Shown: piece by piece, positions 53,537 to 62,850 of the stretch | Layout: each line of letters starts with the position of its first letter | Numbering within the stretch: position 1 is the first letter of the stretch | Source of the DNA: Alphaproteobacteria bacterium | GTDB taxonomy: Bacteria > Pseudomonadota > Alphaproteobacteria > Micavibrionales > Micavibrionaceae | Reading direction: 5' to 3' | Assembly: GCA_002401965.1 (NCBI GenBank) | Contig: NVUR01000001.1 | Span: 3,839-67,838 of the forward strand | Length of the DNA: 64,000 bases | Translations under genes and position numbers: made by a program | The notes under the pieces: model-generated | Told to the model about the DNA's origin: nothing | Seen by the model: the letters and a program-made list of their open reading frames with translations, nothing else | Databases searched by the model: none

Positions 53537-54004
53537 CTAAGCCGCAAGCATCCAGTCTTGTGTCGGCATGAATAATGCGCGCATAGCATCCGCACTATCA
53601 ACCTCACGCAACGCCATGCATAAATCATGCGAGCGCAAAATACGCGATACATTCGCCAAGCGTTGAAGATGAACAGGACCGCAAGATTGCGGCGACAAAA
53701 CCGCCGCCATTATATTAACCAGCTTACCATCCATCGTATTAAAAGCAATATCCCGATCAAAGGTCATCATCGCCAAAGCCGGTGTCTTGATATGTGTTGA
53801 TTTCACATCGAATATAGCAACGCCATCTTCCAAAGGAAACGTTCGGTCCTCGGCATTTTGGTCAAGAACATCAGATAACACACCGACCTCCACCTCACAT
53901 AAAGGTGCGGCTTCTTGTGCCAATATTTCAAAGATTTTCGGTTGCGTCTGCGCCTTAACATCTGTCATCAAAACATCGAAATGAAATTCTTTTGCAATAC
54001 TCAT
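53537..54004 (-). CDS. ptsN: PtsN-like EIIA-Ntr domain protein lacking the active His
   Basis: 155 residues, EIIA-Ntr fold: EHFDVL-type start, the segment LEDGVAIFDVKSTHIKTPAL, then FDRDIAFNTMDGKLVNIMAA, VLSPQSCGPVHLQRLANVSR and the C-terminal SADAMRALFM. In E. coli PtsN the matching stretch is GIAIPHGKLEED and the His is phosphorylated by NPr; here Asp66 stands at that place and no other His aligns, so phosphotransfer as usual is not expected. The gene lies downstream of rpoN and hpf, the normal ptsN position. Confidence 0.8.
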   Translation of the reverse strand: MSIAKEFHFDVLMTDVKAQTQPKIFEILAQEAAPLCEVEVGVLSDVLDQNAEDRTFPLEDGVAIFDVKSTHIKTPALAMMTFDRDIAFNTMDGKLVNIMAAVLSPQSCGPVHLQRLANVSRILRSHDLCMALREVDSADAMRALFMPTQDWMLAA

Positions 54005-54211
54005 TTTACAGATCCTTACGTTTCCACCAACATACTATAACGGGTTGTAACATGATTGAAAAACAAAATACCAGAAAAAAATTATTGGTTTTCATAAATC
54101 ACGAGTCAAAAAATTTATTTAAAATCAATAACTTATAGAAATTTGTGTATTTTTTAAGTATTAATTGTCAAAAATTATAGCTTCTTACAAGGGTTTAGAA
54201 AGAGTACACAG

Positions 54212-54240
54212 AAAAAAATTCCTGTGAAAAACTTCACAGG
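54212..54240 (-). terminator. Rho-independent terminator after hpf
   Basis: TTCCTGTGAA (54219-54228) and TTCACAGGAA pair perfectly around AAAC, and on the minus strand the stem is followed by seven T (A run 54212-54218). It follows the hpf stop at 54279 by about 40 nt and separates hpf from ptsN. Confidence 0.9.
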
Positions 54241-54278
54241 AACTAAATTTAGAATATTATTGTGACATAATACAAAAA

Positions 54279-54878
54279 TCACTGATCGTCTGGTTCAATC
54301 CAACCAATGTTTCCATCTTTACGCAAATAAACCATGTTTATTTTCTCATTACTGGCATTACGAAACATAATCGCATTTTGATCCGCCAGTTCCATCCGCA
54401 TCACCGCTTCGGATACGCTCATTTTTTCAATATGAGTTTGTATTTCTGCGATAATCGTTGGATCAGTATGCAAGTCTACTTCATTATCCTGTTCCACTGC
54501 TTCTTGAGCTTCCTGCGCCAACGTATAAGCACGTGCCTTCACCAATTCCGCCTCTGGGGTTTTCTCGACCCGCGCATGGTGATCGCGTAAACGTCTTTTA
54601 TAACGGCGTAATCGCTTCGCCGCCTTCTCAGACGCTGAATCAAAAGCAACATAAGGGTCATATTCTGTTGCTTCCGTAACAACATCAATATTTTTACCAA
54701 CATTAAAGGATATATGAACCTTAAATAAATTATTGCTATGCCCTTCACGTGAAAAAGTAACTGTCGCAGTCGTCGCATGGTTAAAATATTTTTGATCGAT
54801 ATCTTCCAGCTTTCCCGTCACATGCTCACGCAGTGCATCACCAACATCAATCTGTTTTCCTTGAACGGTCATTTCCAT
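54279..54878 (-). CDS. hpf: Long-form ribosome hibernation promoting factor
   Basis: 199 residues. The N-terminal S30AE/RaiA domain (MEMTVQGKQIDVGDALREHV; DPYVAFDSASEKAAKRLRRY) is followed by a linker and the C-terminal dimerisation domain (MSVSEAVMRMELADQNAIMF, VYLRKDGNIGWIEP). The long form makes 100S dimers of ribosomes in stationary phase or starvation. Its place between rpoN and ptsN is conserved. AAGGACG-like purines lie before the ATG. Confidence 0.95.
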   Translation of the reverse strand: MEMTVQGKQIDVGDALREHVTGKLEDIDQKYFNHATTATVTFSREGHSNNLFKVHISFNVGKNIDVVTEATEYDPYVAFDSASEKAAKRLRRYKRRLRDHHARVEKTPEAELVKARAYTLAQEAQEAVEQDNEVDLHTDPTIIAEIQTHIEKMSVSEAVMRMELADQNAIMFRNASNEKINMVYLRKDGNIGWIEPDDQ

Positions 54879-54961
54879 AGTTTTCGTCCTCTTCTTTGGT
54901 TTATAAAACTCTTTTTATTTCTAACATCCTCAACAAATAGCACAATAAATTTTACACATCC

Positions 54962-56425
54962 TTAACATAGATCATTTAAAGCAATATTCTTTTTCTGTTT
55001 GCGCCTTTGTACTGATGATCCAATATGCATGGCTTCACGATATTTCGCAACAGTCCTGCGTGCAATATCTATCCCCTCACCCTTTAAAATAAGGACAATT
55101 TTGTCATCAGATAGAATTTTCGTTATCTCCTCCGCATCAATTAAGGTCTTCACACGCGCCTTAATCGCCTCTGAGGAATGCACCATACCATCGGCAGAGA
55201 TCAACGCCGTTGAGAAGAAAAATTTCAACTCGAAAATACCGCGCGGCGTACCAATGTACTTATTGGTGGTCACACGGCTGACCGTGCTTTCATGCATTTC
55301 AATCTCTGTAGCAATATCTTTCAACGTTAAGGGCTTCAAGAACTCTATCCCGTAATTAAAGAACGCGTCTTGCTGCTCTACCAAAGAACTTGCCACCTTC
55401 AAGATCGTTTGCGCCCGTTGATCCAACGCCCGCACTAACCAATTCGCAGAGGCCAATTGCGTCGTCACATATTCGCGATCTTTTTTGCCCTTCGCCCCTT
55501 GTGAGACTTGCGTATAATATTCCTGATTAATCAAAACACGTGGCAAAGTATCGCTATTCAGCTCAACCCGCCAACCACCACCCAGATTTTTGGGCATACG
55601 CTTCATCAATACATCAGGGATCGCAGTCTGCACAACCAGATGATCGAACTCTGCCGCTGGTTTAGGGTTAAGGCATTTAATCTCCCCAACCATATCCATC
55701 AAATACGTGTCATTCACGCCGCAAACATTTGCCAAGCCCTTAAAATCATGATCTCCCAGCATCGAAAGATTTTCAACAAGAAGGCGCATCGGCGTATCAA
55801 ACGCGCCTTTCTCCTCCAGCTGCAAAGCAAGACATTCAGGCAAATCACGGGCAAAAACCCCCGTTGGGTCAAATTGCTTCATCCGTGATAACAGATTATA
55901 GATACGCGCCGTTGAGCAACCTAAACGCTCTGCCAACACATCAACCTCATCACGCAAATAGCCACTTTCATCAAGGCGATCAATCAACAACGTACCAATC
56001 ATACAATCGCGTTCATCCGAGAACGCCATATTGAGCTGCCCTGTCAAATGCTCGCGCAATGTTTTCTCCGCGCTCATTCGGTTTTCGAAACTATCTTCCG
56101 CATTTTCGAATTTCATATTGCCGCCAGAGCCAATATCCGCCGTGGATGACCCACCGTCAAAATCACCTGCGCCGGATTCAAAGGCCGCCTCTATCTCGTC
56201 CTTGCCTTCATCCGCGGCAGGTGTAGCCTCATCCGCGCTTTCATTGCCTTGCGCCTCTTCCCCATCATCCTTTTCCAATAATGGGTTTTTCTCCAGCTCT
56301 TCTTCAATAAATTCGCCCAACTCAACATTACTCAACTGCAACAGCTTTATCGCCTGCTGTAATTGGGGGGTCATCACCAGATGTTGAGATTGCTGAAGAT
56401 TCAGCTTTTGAGAGAATGAGTTCAT
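54962..56425 (-). CDS. rpoN: RNA polymerase sigma-54 factor
   Basis: 487 residues. Region I is Gln/Leu-rich (LQQSQHLVMTPQLQQAIKLL; ELGEFIEEELEKNPLLEKDD), an acidic region II follows (residues about 60-110), then core-binding and the C-terminal DNA-binding domains with the RpoN box ARRTVAKYREAMHIGSSVQR. It reads -24/-12 promoters with AAA+ activators. None of those activators is in the window. Located 62 nt after lptB, as in many proteobacteria. Confidence 0.97.
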   Translation of the reverse strand: MNSFSQKLNLQQSQHLVMTPQLQQAIKLLQLSNVELGEFIEEELEKNPLLEKDDGEEAQGNESADEATPAADEGKDEIEAAFESGAGDFDGGSSTADIGSGGNMKFENAEDSFENRMSAEKTLREHLTGQLNMAFSDERDCMIGTLLIDRLDESGYLRDEVDVLAERLGCSTARIYNLLSRMKQFDPTGVFARDLPECLALQLEEKGAFDTPMRLLVENLSMLGDHDFKGLANVCGVNDTYLMDMVGEIKCLNPKPAAEFDHLVVQTAIPDVLMKRMPKNLGGGWRVELNSDTLPRVLINQEYYTQVSQGAKGKKDREYVTTQLASANWLVRALDQRAQTILKVASSLVEQQDAFFNYGIEFLKPLTLKDIATEIEMHESTVSRVTTNKYIGTPRGIFELKFFFSTALISADGMVHSSEAIKARVKTLIDAEEITKILSDDKIVLILKGEGIDIARRTVAKYREAMHIGSSVQRRKQKKNIALNDLC

Positions 56426-56487
56426 GCTCTCATTTTAACATGATTACAGAAAAATATCACCAGAAATACGTGGATATGTAAGAAGAA

Positions 56488-57252
56488 TTATAACGAGAAA
56501 CCTTCACCAAGATAAACGCGGCGCACATCTTCATGGTTCACAATATCTTCAGGCAGGCCTTCCATCAAGACCTTACCGTCATGCAGGATGTAGGCACGAT
56601 CAACAATGCCCAGACAATCACGCACATTATGATCGGTAATTAAGACCCCGATACCGCGATCCTTCAAATGCGAAATCAGATTACGAATGTCATTCACCGC
56701 GATCGGATCAACCCCCGCAAGCGGTTCATCCAGCAAGATAAAATCAGGACGCGCCGCCAATGCGCGCGCAATTTCAACGCGTCTACGCTCCCCCCCTGAC
56801 AGGGCAAGAGCAGGCGTACGGCGCAAATGCGCGATTTTAAATTCTTCCAGAAGATCTTCCAGCATAAAGCCCTGATCTTCCTTACTAAGGTCTTGCAACT
56901 CAATCACCGCACGCAGGTTATCCTCCACCGAAAGCCCACGGAAAATAGAGGCCTCTTGCGGTAAATATCCAACACCAAGGCGCGAACGACGATACATCGG
57001 TAAATCGGTAATATCCTGCCCATCCAGCAATATTGCACCGCTATCCGCAGAAATAAGACCGGTTATAATATGAAAGCACGTGGTTTTACCCGCACCATTC
57101 GGTCCCAACAAGGCAACCGCTTCGCCACGATTGATGGTAAGACTCACATCCCGTAATACAGGACGTTTTTTATAAGATTTAGACAAACGTACCGCACTCA
57201 ACCCCTTAGGGATTGATTTCAAACGTGGTTTTTTTGGAGTTTTTATTGTCAT
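56488..57252 (-). CDS. lptB: LPS export ABC transporter ATPase LptB
   Basis: 254 residues; cytoplasmic ATPase of LptB2FG that powers LPS transport out of the inner membrane. Walker A LLGPNGAGKTTCFHIITGL, Q-loop YLPQEASIFRGLSVEDNLRA, signature LSGGERRRVEIARALAARPD, Walker B FILLDEPLAGVDPIAVNDI and switch His in LITDHNVRDCLGIVD. lptF and lptG are not in the window. It follows the LysE-family gene with 12 nt. Confidence 0.96.
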   Translation of the reverse strand: MTIKTPKKPRLKSIPKGLSAVRLSKSYKKRPVLRDVSLTINRGEAVALLGPNGAGKTTCFHIITGLISADSGAILLDGQDITDLPMYRRSRLGVGYLPQEASIFRGLSVEDNLRAVIELQDLSKEDQGFMLEDLLEEFKIAHLRRTPALALSGGERRRVEIARALAARPDFILLDEPLAGVDPIAVNDIRNLISHLKDRGIGVLITDHNVRDCLGIVDRAYILHDGKVLMEGLPEDIVNHEDVRRVYLGEGFSL

Positions 57253-57264
57253 TTAATACTCTAC

Positions 57265-57897
57265 CTACCTAAACAGGGCTAATTTTACCCCAAGACCGAT
57301 CATCAGTCCACCACATAGACGCTCTACCCAGTGGATCACATTCATGAACCTTCTTTTAATGGACGTATTTGTCAAAATAATGGCAAGCCCCGTAAACCAC
57401 AAAAATTCTACGCAAACAGGCGTAAATCCGTACAGCATTTGCACCGAAAACGACATAGAAGGATGAATAAATTGCGCAAAGACAGCCGTAAAAAATACAA
57501 CGGCCTTCGGATTCAACAAATTCATTAAAAAACCATGCAAGACGGCCTGTTTCACCGTTATTGCCTTCACATGTCCTTCATCCGCTTTCACGACCACACA
57601 TTTTCCGCCAGTTCGTAAAGACTTAACACCAACGTAAATCAAATACCCCGCGCCACCATATTTAATCACATTAAACAGCAACACCGATTTCGTAATCAAA
57701 AACGCAATACCGCCCAACACCAAAACAACATGCGCCATCACCCCCAGCGCTAAACCCAAGGCCGTTGCAATACTAATATTTCGGTCATAAACCATCGCAT
57801 TACGCACCAAGGCAACAAACGCTGGTCCCGGTGACATCACCACCGCGATATCAACAATTAAAAACAACATCCATGCCCAAAAAATTTCCATGCTCAT
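57265..57897 (-). CDS. LysE-family amino acid exporter
   Basis: 210 residues, six membrane helices by hydrophobicity, with the LysE/RhtB signature VMSPGPAFVALVRNAM near the start and GGAGYLIYVGVKSLRTG, LLNPKAVVFFTAVFAQF. Members export lysine, threonine, homoserine lactones or other amino acids. It lies between lptA (3 nt) and lptB (12 nt), which are normally adjacent, and is probably on their transcript. Substrate unknown. Confidence 0.9.
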   Translation of the reverse strand: MSMEIFWAWMLFLIVDIAVVMSPGPAFVALVRNAMVYDRNISIATALGLALGVMAHVVLVLGGIAFLITKSVLLFNVIKYGGAGYLIYVGVKSLRTGGKCVVVKADEGHVKAITVKQAVLHGFLMNLLNPKAVVFFTAVFAQFIHPSMSFSVQMLYGFTPVCVEFLWFTGLAIILTNTSIKRRFMNVIHWVERLCGGLMIGLGVKLALFR

Positions 57898-57900
57898 TAT

Positions 57901-58740
57901 CTATTCTTTCACAGCTTGCCCAGCGTCAGGAACGACCTCAATTTTCGGCTTTGTTTCTGATCCAGGATAGAAAACACCGCGCACACGTCCAGTTCCCCCC
58001 GTACCACCAAATATTTTACTAACATTCGTATCCAAATTCACCTGCGCGCGATCCCCTTCCAAAACATTAGGCCCGCGCAGAATTTTCACATTATTATGTA
58101 TTTCTGCGATATTGGTTGCTGCCTGATAAATCGCCAATTCCCCCGTTAGGATTTCTGTCGGGGTTGTAATAATAACATTTCCAATCGCTTCCAGCGTTTT
58201 TAACGTGCGCTTTCCTGTTTTATCTTCCGTAAAAGTTGCAATCAACTTATCCGCCTCTAATTTATCCCCCAAGCGCACCGCAACCGCTTGCCCAATGGCC
58301 TCTAACCTGCCGCTATTCACCCAATATTGAAATTTATCACGCGCCGTCACGGTCTGCCCATCGGATATCAAGCGTAAATTACGCCCCGTCATCACGGCGT
58401 AGCCTTTATCAACCTTATATGTTGCATGATCGCCGTATGCTTTGCTCTGCGCCGAAATAATTTGTACATGCCCATCCGCTTGAAGGGTATGAATATCCAT
58501 ACCCTCTCCACCATCACGATATTTTGCCGTTAACACATCGGAAATCAAGGTTGTTCCCCCTTGCACCGCATGCACATTTTTCCGCGCCTTGAAATACATT
58601 TTGGTTCTGTGCCACTCCAGACTATCATCTGCAGTAATTTCCAACGGTTCATTACGATCAGGATTCAGTGCGCTTTGCGCCCACCCATGAGATGAAAACA
58701 TCAAGAACACCAAACAAAAAGAGCATAAGAACTTTATCAC
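57901..58740 (-). CDS. lptA: LPS transport periplasmic protein LptA
   Basis: 279 residues; periplasmic bridge of the Lpt complex, made of stacked beta-jellyroll (OstA_N) strands that carry LPS. A signal peptide (MIKFLCSFCLVFLMFSSHGW, AQS) is followed by PLEITADDSLEWHRTKMYFK and DVLTAKYRDGGEGMDIHTLQ and repeats of this type to ANIGAI-like VLEGDRAQVNLDTNVSKIFG. Longer than E. coli LptA (185). Starts in the lptC stop (ATGA). Confidence 0.93.
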   Translation of the reverse strand: MIKFLCSFCLVFLMFSSHGWAQSALNPDRNEPLEITADDSLEWHRTKMYFKARKNVHAVQGGTTLISDVLTAKYRDGGEGMDIHTLQADGHVQIISAQSKAYGDHATYKVDKGYAVMTGRNLRLISDGQTVTARDKFQYWVNSGRLEAIGQAVAVRLGDKLEADKLIATFTEDKTGKRTLKTLEAIGNVIITTPTEILTGELAIYQAATNIAEIHNNVKILRGPNVLEGDRAQVNLDTNVSKIFGGTGGTGRVRGVFYPGSETKPKIEVVPDAGQAVKE

Positions 58741-59423
58741 TGACCAACCCCATCCACACCACTCTCTAAAACCAGCGTCGCAGGCCCGGTAAAGATTATT
58801 TCACCCGTATTACCGTCCGCACGAACCCCTTTGGCACTAATCAAAAGATCCGGCCCCTGCCCCTGCACGTCTTTATCCGACCATGCAAAATTCTGCTTTA
58901 AGTCAATATGCGCCTCTTCACTAGACAGAGTATAGCCATCTGCATGCTGCATAAACACGCCGCCTTGCAAAAAGAAACGCTCCGTATCTTGTCTGTATGC
59001 ACCCGTATCAGAATGCACCCTGACCTGAATGCCATCCTTCATGGTCATAACCCCAATGGGGCGATCCAGCATAATCAAATCCTTGTTCTTTTCCCCCTGA
59101 ACGGCGCGGTCTGCCGTTATTCTATAGGGTTGATTCTTTTTATCCATACTCTCGAATTTCGGATTGAGCAGCTCATTCTTCGCAATATTTTGCATTTGTA
59201 TTTCCGGCTTATCGCTTTCCATCGGCACAATCAGCTTATCTTCAACACCTGTGCGAATAAATAAAATAGTGATAATCCCAACAGCCGCCAAAGGAAGCAT
59301 AAGACGCATAACACGAACAAAGCGCGTATAACCAACAGCATTCGCAACATCCACACTCTCACGGCGCGCCAAACGTTCTAAACGTGCTTCGTGATCCGCT
59401 ATGGCTCTTTCATCATCATCCAT
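58737..59423 (-). CDS. lptC: LPS export protein LptC
   Basis: 228 residues with one N-terminal membrane helix (LMLPLAAVGIITILFIRTGV) and a periplasmic OstA-like domain (RITADRAVQGEKNKDLIMLD; YTLSSEEAHIDLKQNF). It links LptB2FG to LptA. Its stop overlaps the lptA start by 4 nt (ATGA), and it follows kdsD by 3 nt, the conserved kdsD-lptC-lptA order. Confidence 0.92.
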   Translation of the reverse strand: MDDDERAIADHEARLERLARRESVDVANAVGYTRFVRVMRLMLPLAAVGIITILFIRTGVEDKLIVPMESDKPEIQMQNIAKNELLNPKFESMDKKNQPYRITADRAVQGEKNKDLIMLDRPIGVMTMKDGIQVRVHSDTGAYRQDTERFFLQGGVFMQHADGYTLSSEEAHIDLKQNFAWSDKDVQGQGPDLLISAKGVRADGNTGEIIFTGPATLVLESGVDGVGQ

Positions 59424-59426
59424 AGG

Positions 59427-60431
59427 TCACGCAATACCCGCCTGTAAGCAATCTTGCAAACGGATAATACCGCACACTTTACCGCTATTTGCGTCACCAT
59501 CTGTCACAATCAAGCTGGTGATATAATGCCCCGGCACCTTTGTCATCACATCCAAAGCCTCAACCGCCAAAACATCTTTAGAAATCATCCGCGGATTAGA
59601 CGTCATGATATCCAGCACCGATTTTTGCAGTAAATCAGGCGCCATGTGGCGTTTTAAATCACCATCCGTCACAATACCCAGCAGTTCCTGCGCCGCATCA
59701 AACACCAAAACCATGCCCAAATTTTTCTCCGTTAAGGCCAGCAAAGCCTCATCCATCAGAACATCACCCGATATGATCGGCAAATCATCACCACTGACCA
59801 TCAGTTCGGCCACCGTCATTAATTTTTGCCCTAATTTCCCACCTGGATGGAACACCTTATATTGCTCAGGCGTTAGACCCATGCGATCCAACAACGCAAT
59901 CGCCAGTGCATCACCAAAGGCAATCATCATCGTGGTCGAAGTGGTCGGCGCAAGACCATTCGGACAAACCTCACCAACATTGGGCATCAAAAGGCGAATA
60001 TCGGCGTGACGCGCCAATGTGGATTCAGGGTTGCTGGTCATCGCAATCAGCGTAATATCGTAACGGCGCGTATAATGAATCAAATCGGACAGCTCCGCAT
60101 TCTCACCGGAATTAGACAACATCAGCACGACATCACGCTCCGTAATCATGCCCATATCACCGTGGCTGGCCTCCCCCGGATGAACAAAGTAGGCCGGCGT
60201 ACCTGTTGATGCCAGTGTTGCCGCAATTTTGCGCGCAACATGTCCGCTTTTCCCGATACCAGCAATAATTAACCTGCCCGCACCCTTCTGCATATTTTTC
60301 ATTTCATGCACAGCCTCAACAGCCTTATGGAACTCTTCATCCACCGTATCGGCCAACATTTGCAAGGCTTTCGCCTCCGTCATCAAGACATGCACGGCGC
60401 ATTTAATATCTGTTTTCGTATCAGTTGCCAA
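59427..60431 (-). CDS. kdsD: Arabinose-5-phosphate isomerase (KdsD/KpsF family)
   Basis: 334 residues; makes arabinose 5-phosphate from ribulose 5-phosphate for Kdo and LPS core. SIS domain: IAGIGKSGHVARKIAATLAS, HPGEASHGDMGMI, VLMLSNSGENAELSDLIHYT, then LAPTTSTTMMIAFGDALAIA; two CBS domains follow (DEALLALTEKNLGMVLVFDA; LGIVTDGDLKRHM). Three bases before lptC. Full length for the SIS-CBS family. Confidence 0.95.
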   Translation of the reverse strand: MATDTKTDIKCAVHVLMTEAKALQMLADTVDEEFHKAVEAVHEMKNMQKGAGRLIIAGIGKSGHVARKIAATLASTGTPAYFVHPGEASHGDMGMITERDVVLMLSNSGENAELSDLIHYTRRYDITLIAMTSNPESTLARHADIRLLMPNVGEVCPNGLAPTTSTTMMIAFGDALAIALLDRMGLTPEQYKVFHPGGKLGQKLMTVAELMVSGDDLPIISGDVLMDEALLALTEKNLGMVLVFDAAQELLGIVTDGDLKRHMAPDLLQKSVLDIMTSNPRMISKDVLAVEALDVMTKVPGHYITSLIVTDGDANSGKVCGIIRLQDCLQAGIA

Positions 60432-60461
60432 AATATCTGCCTTACTTAAATTTAAGTTATT

Positions 60462-61070
60462 TTAATGTTCGAAAATATCATCAGGCCAACCCTTAAGATC
60501 CAAAGCCGTACGTGTTGCCATAAACTCAAAGCAACTCTGCGCCAAATCGACACGCCCCTCGCGCTCCAACATTTTATTCAATTGCGCACGCAACTTATGC
60601 AGATAATAAACATCACTGGCGGCATAGCTGATTTGCTCCGGCGTTAATTCTTCCGCGCCCCAATCCGATGATTGTTGTTGCTTACTGATATCCACGCCCA
60701 GCAATTCACGGCAAATATTTTTCAATCCATGCCTATCCGTATAAGTACGCACCAATTTCGAAGCAATCTTCGTACAATAAATATTCGGACAATCAACGCC
60801 CAAATATTCCTTCATCACCGCAACATCAAAACGCGCAAAATGAAATAATTTCAAAATATCGGGATTTGATACAAGTTTTTTCAAATTCGGCGCATCAAAA
60901 GACGGATCCAACATCTGCACCAAATGGGCATTCCCGTCCCCACTTGAAAGCTGCACAAGGCACAGCCTGTCACGCCCAGGCTTCAGCCCCATAGTTTCGG
61001 TGTCAATGGCAACGACTGCGCCTAAATCCAAGCCATCAGGCAAATCATTTTTATGAAGGGTAACGCTCAT
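60462..61070 (-). CDS. Ribonuclease D-type 3'-5' exonuclease
   Basis: 202 residues, exonuclease domain only (E. coli RNase D has two extra HRDC domains). DEDD motifs: exoI VVAIDTETMGLKPGRDRLCL, exoII LFHFARFDVAVMKEYLGVD and exoIII YAASDVYYLHKLRAQLN (Y-x3-D). Small RNA-trimming enzymes of this type precede kdsD in many alphaproteobacteria. Likely first gene of the leftward LPS run; divergent from the 61272 receiver gene. Confidence 0.92.
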   Translation of the reverse strand: MSVTLHKNDLPDGLDLGAVVAIDTETMGLKPGRDRLCLVQLSSGDGNAHLVQMLDPSFDAPNLKKLVSNPDILKLFHFARFDVAVMKEYLGVDCPNIYCTKIASKLVRTYTDRHGLKNICRELLGVDISKQQQSSDWGAEELTPEQISYAASDVYYLHKLRAQLNKMLEREGRVDLAQSCFEFMATRTALDLKGWPDDIFEH

Positions 61071-61271
61071 TTTTAAATCCTCAAACTCTGTAAAAGTCCT
61101 GCATCTTAACCGAGATAAATCATCAAATAAAGGCTCGATTCACCACATATTGATAAAGACTCCTAATTTATTAGTTTTTTTTTAACAGTTTTTTGGGCAT
61201 TATCATCATAATAGACATGCACCAAACATCGCGTGCGTGTTTTTCACAAAGATACGAGCAAGGCAATAACA

Positions 61272-62087
61272 ATGAAAATTCTGGTTATCGATAGAGAAGA
61301 TATCACCGCGCAACTCATGATGAATCGCCTGGAACCTCTGGGACATAAGATCACATTAGAACCGGTTAAGAACAATGCCATTGAACGCTTGGCATCAGAA
61401 AATTACGATATGATTTTCATTGACCCTGCCCCCTTAACCAGTGCCAGACCGCTGATCCTGAATTTAAGGCGCGCCGCCAGAAATTACCCCTATATCGTGC
61501 AGATGAGCCCCGAAGCTCTGCAATTAGAGGCCATACAATCAGGCGCGAACGACGCCATAGCCAAACCTATTGACCCTGAAATCCTTGATACAGTCGTCAG
61601 TAATGCAAAATATCTGACAACACTCATCAATCGTGTGGGCGATGACAGCGAGGATTTCCCAAGTGCAGGCGGTATTATCGCAAAATCGGCCTTCAACCAG
61701 CTGTTCCTTTCTGCCATTGATCGTGCAGATCGTTACGGCGAGCGTACATTTATTGTCTTTATCGGTATTACAAACTATCAGGCGATTTACGAAGCAGAAG
61801 GTCCTTACGCCGCAGATTACGCCGTTGCGAAATTATCACAATACCTTGTACGTCTCCGCAGACAATCCGATATTATCGCGCAAACAGAGCGATTCGAATA
61901 TGCGTTATTATTACAAAGACCTCTCTATGAAACTGAGCCAAATGAAGCCGCGAATCGTTTCGCTGAAGCCATTAATGGCTTTGATGATTTGTTCAAATCT
62001 GATGGCCTAATTCCCGAGGCCGAGGTCAAACTTGTTGACGTTCCCGTTGGATCACGCATCATCGAACACCGCATCACCAAAGACTAA
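61272..62087 (+). CDS. Receiver domain with degenerate GGDEF domain
   Basis: 271 residues from ATG 61272 (MKILVIDREDITAQLMMNRL), with AAGGC upstream. The receiver has Asp51 (DMIFIDPAPLT) and the Lys of AIAKPIDPE; one acidic residue of the usual pair remains (IDRED). The second domain has the GGDEF fold (SAFNQLFLSAIDRADRYGER, TFIVFIGITNYQAIYEAE) but the active site reads TERFEYALLL, so no cyclase activity is expected. It resembles PleD-type proteins that lost catalysis. It may control the polysaccharide genes downstream. Confidence 0.82.
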   Translation: MKILVIDREDITAQLMMNRLEPLGHKITLEPVKNNAIERLASENYDMIFIDPAPLTSARPLILNLRRAARNYPYIVQMSPEALQLEAIQSGANDAIAKPIDPEILDTVVSNAKYLTTLINRVGDDSEDFPSAGGIIAKSAFNQLFLSAIDRADRYGERTFIVFIGITNYQAIYEAEGPYAADYAVAKLSQYLVRLRRQSDIIAQTERFEYALLLQRPLYETEPNEAANRFAEAINGFDDLFKSDGLIPEAEVKLVDVPVGSRIIEHRITKD

Positions 62088-62202
62088 ATTTCTAAAATAC
62101 AGGTCAGCGCGTATCTGAATTTGTTTTTTCACTGTAGAAAACGAAACGGTTTTTACTTATACACACCCTTGCCCCCTGTGGATAAAAGGAGTATGGTACG
62201 CG

Positions 62203-62208
62203 TATAAT
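62203..62208 (+). promoter_or_regulatory. Candidate -10 element of the OPX operon
   Basis: TATAAT at 62203-62208 lies 39 nt before the export gene start. A TTGCCC at 62169 would be too far for a normal -35, and the 17-bp position has no good match, so this is tentative. The 160-nt gap also holds CCCCTGTG repeats. Confidence 0.3.
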
Positions 62209-62246
62209 ATTCTGATTATAACCCCTGTGTGTTTTAGTGAAAATCA

Positions 62247-62831
62247 ATGTTTTTCAAAACGTTAGACGTAAGAAATATCCTGTTATTCCTTACCTTGGCT
62301 GGCTTCCCCGCTTGCCATGCGCTTGCCCATGAGGCCGATTTACAAAACAGCAAAGACCATATTTTTTCCACAGGTGAAAAAATCCATATTACTGTATTAA
62401 ACGAAGACGATTTAACAAAAAACTATGAAATAGATGACGCAGGTATGATCCTGATGCCCTTGCTTGGGAAGGTTCATGTTGCAGGTCTCAGACCATCAAA
62501 AGTTGAGATGTTTTTGACCCAATATTTACAAGATGGCTACATTCTTCATCCCGTCATTTCCGTCAATGCGCCGTCCGTCCCCCCCCTACAATCCAGAAGT
62601 TTTTATATATTAGGAGAGGTTGAAAATCCCGGACGTTACACCATACCCGAAGATAATTTAAACCTGCTTAACGCCGTGGCACTCGCAGGTGGATTTACAT
62701 ATCGCGCCAATAAAGAAGAATTCGAAATTATGCGAAATAAAGGCGAACAAAAACACCACACCAAAAATAATTCTGCAAAAGCAGCATTACGACCTGGCGA
62801 CCTCATTATCGTAAGGGAGCGTTTTTTCTAA
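62247..62831 (+). CDS. Polysaccharide export outer-membrane protein (OPX/Wza-like)
   Basis: 194 residues with a hydrophobic leader (NILLFLTLAGFPACHALA). Poly_export domain: STGEKIHITVLNEDDLTKNY, EIDDAGMILMPLLGKVHVAG and LTQYLQDGYILHPVISVNA; SLBB-like domain: YILGEVENPGRYTIPEDNLN, LNAVALAGGFTYRANKEEF and RPGDLIIVRERFF at the end. Short single-SLBB OPX proteins work with a Wzz/GumC-type partner to export capsule or exopolysaccharide; that partner follows 19 nt on. Confidence 0.9.
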   Translation: MFFKTLDVRNILLFLTLAGFPACHALAHEADLQNSKDHIFSTGEKIHITVLNEDDLTKNYEIDDAGMILMPLLGKVHVAGLRPSKVEMFLTQYLQDGYILHPVISVNAPSVPPLQSRSFYILGEVENPGRYTIPEDNLNLLNAVALAGGFTYRANKEEFEIMRNKGEQKHHTKNNSAKAALRPGDLIIVRERFF

Positions 62832-62850
62832 TCCAAAATTCGATACCCTC

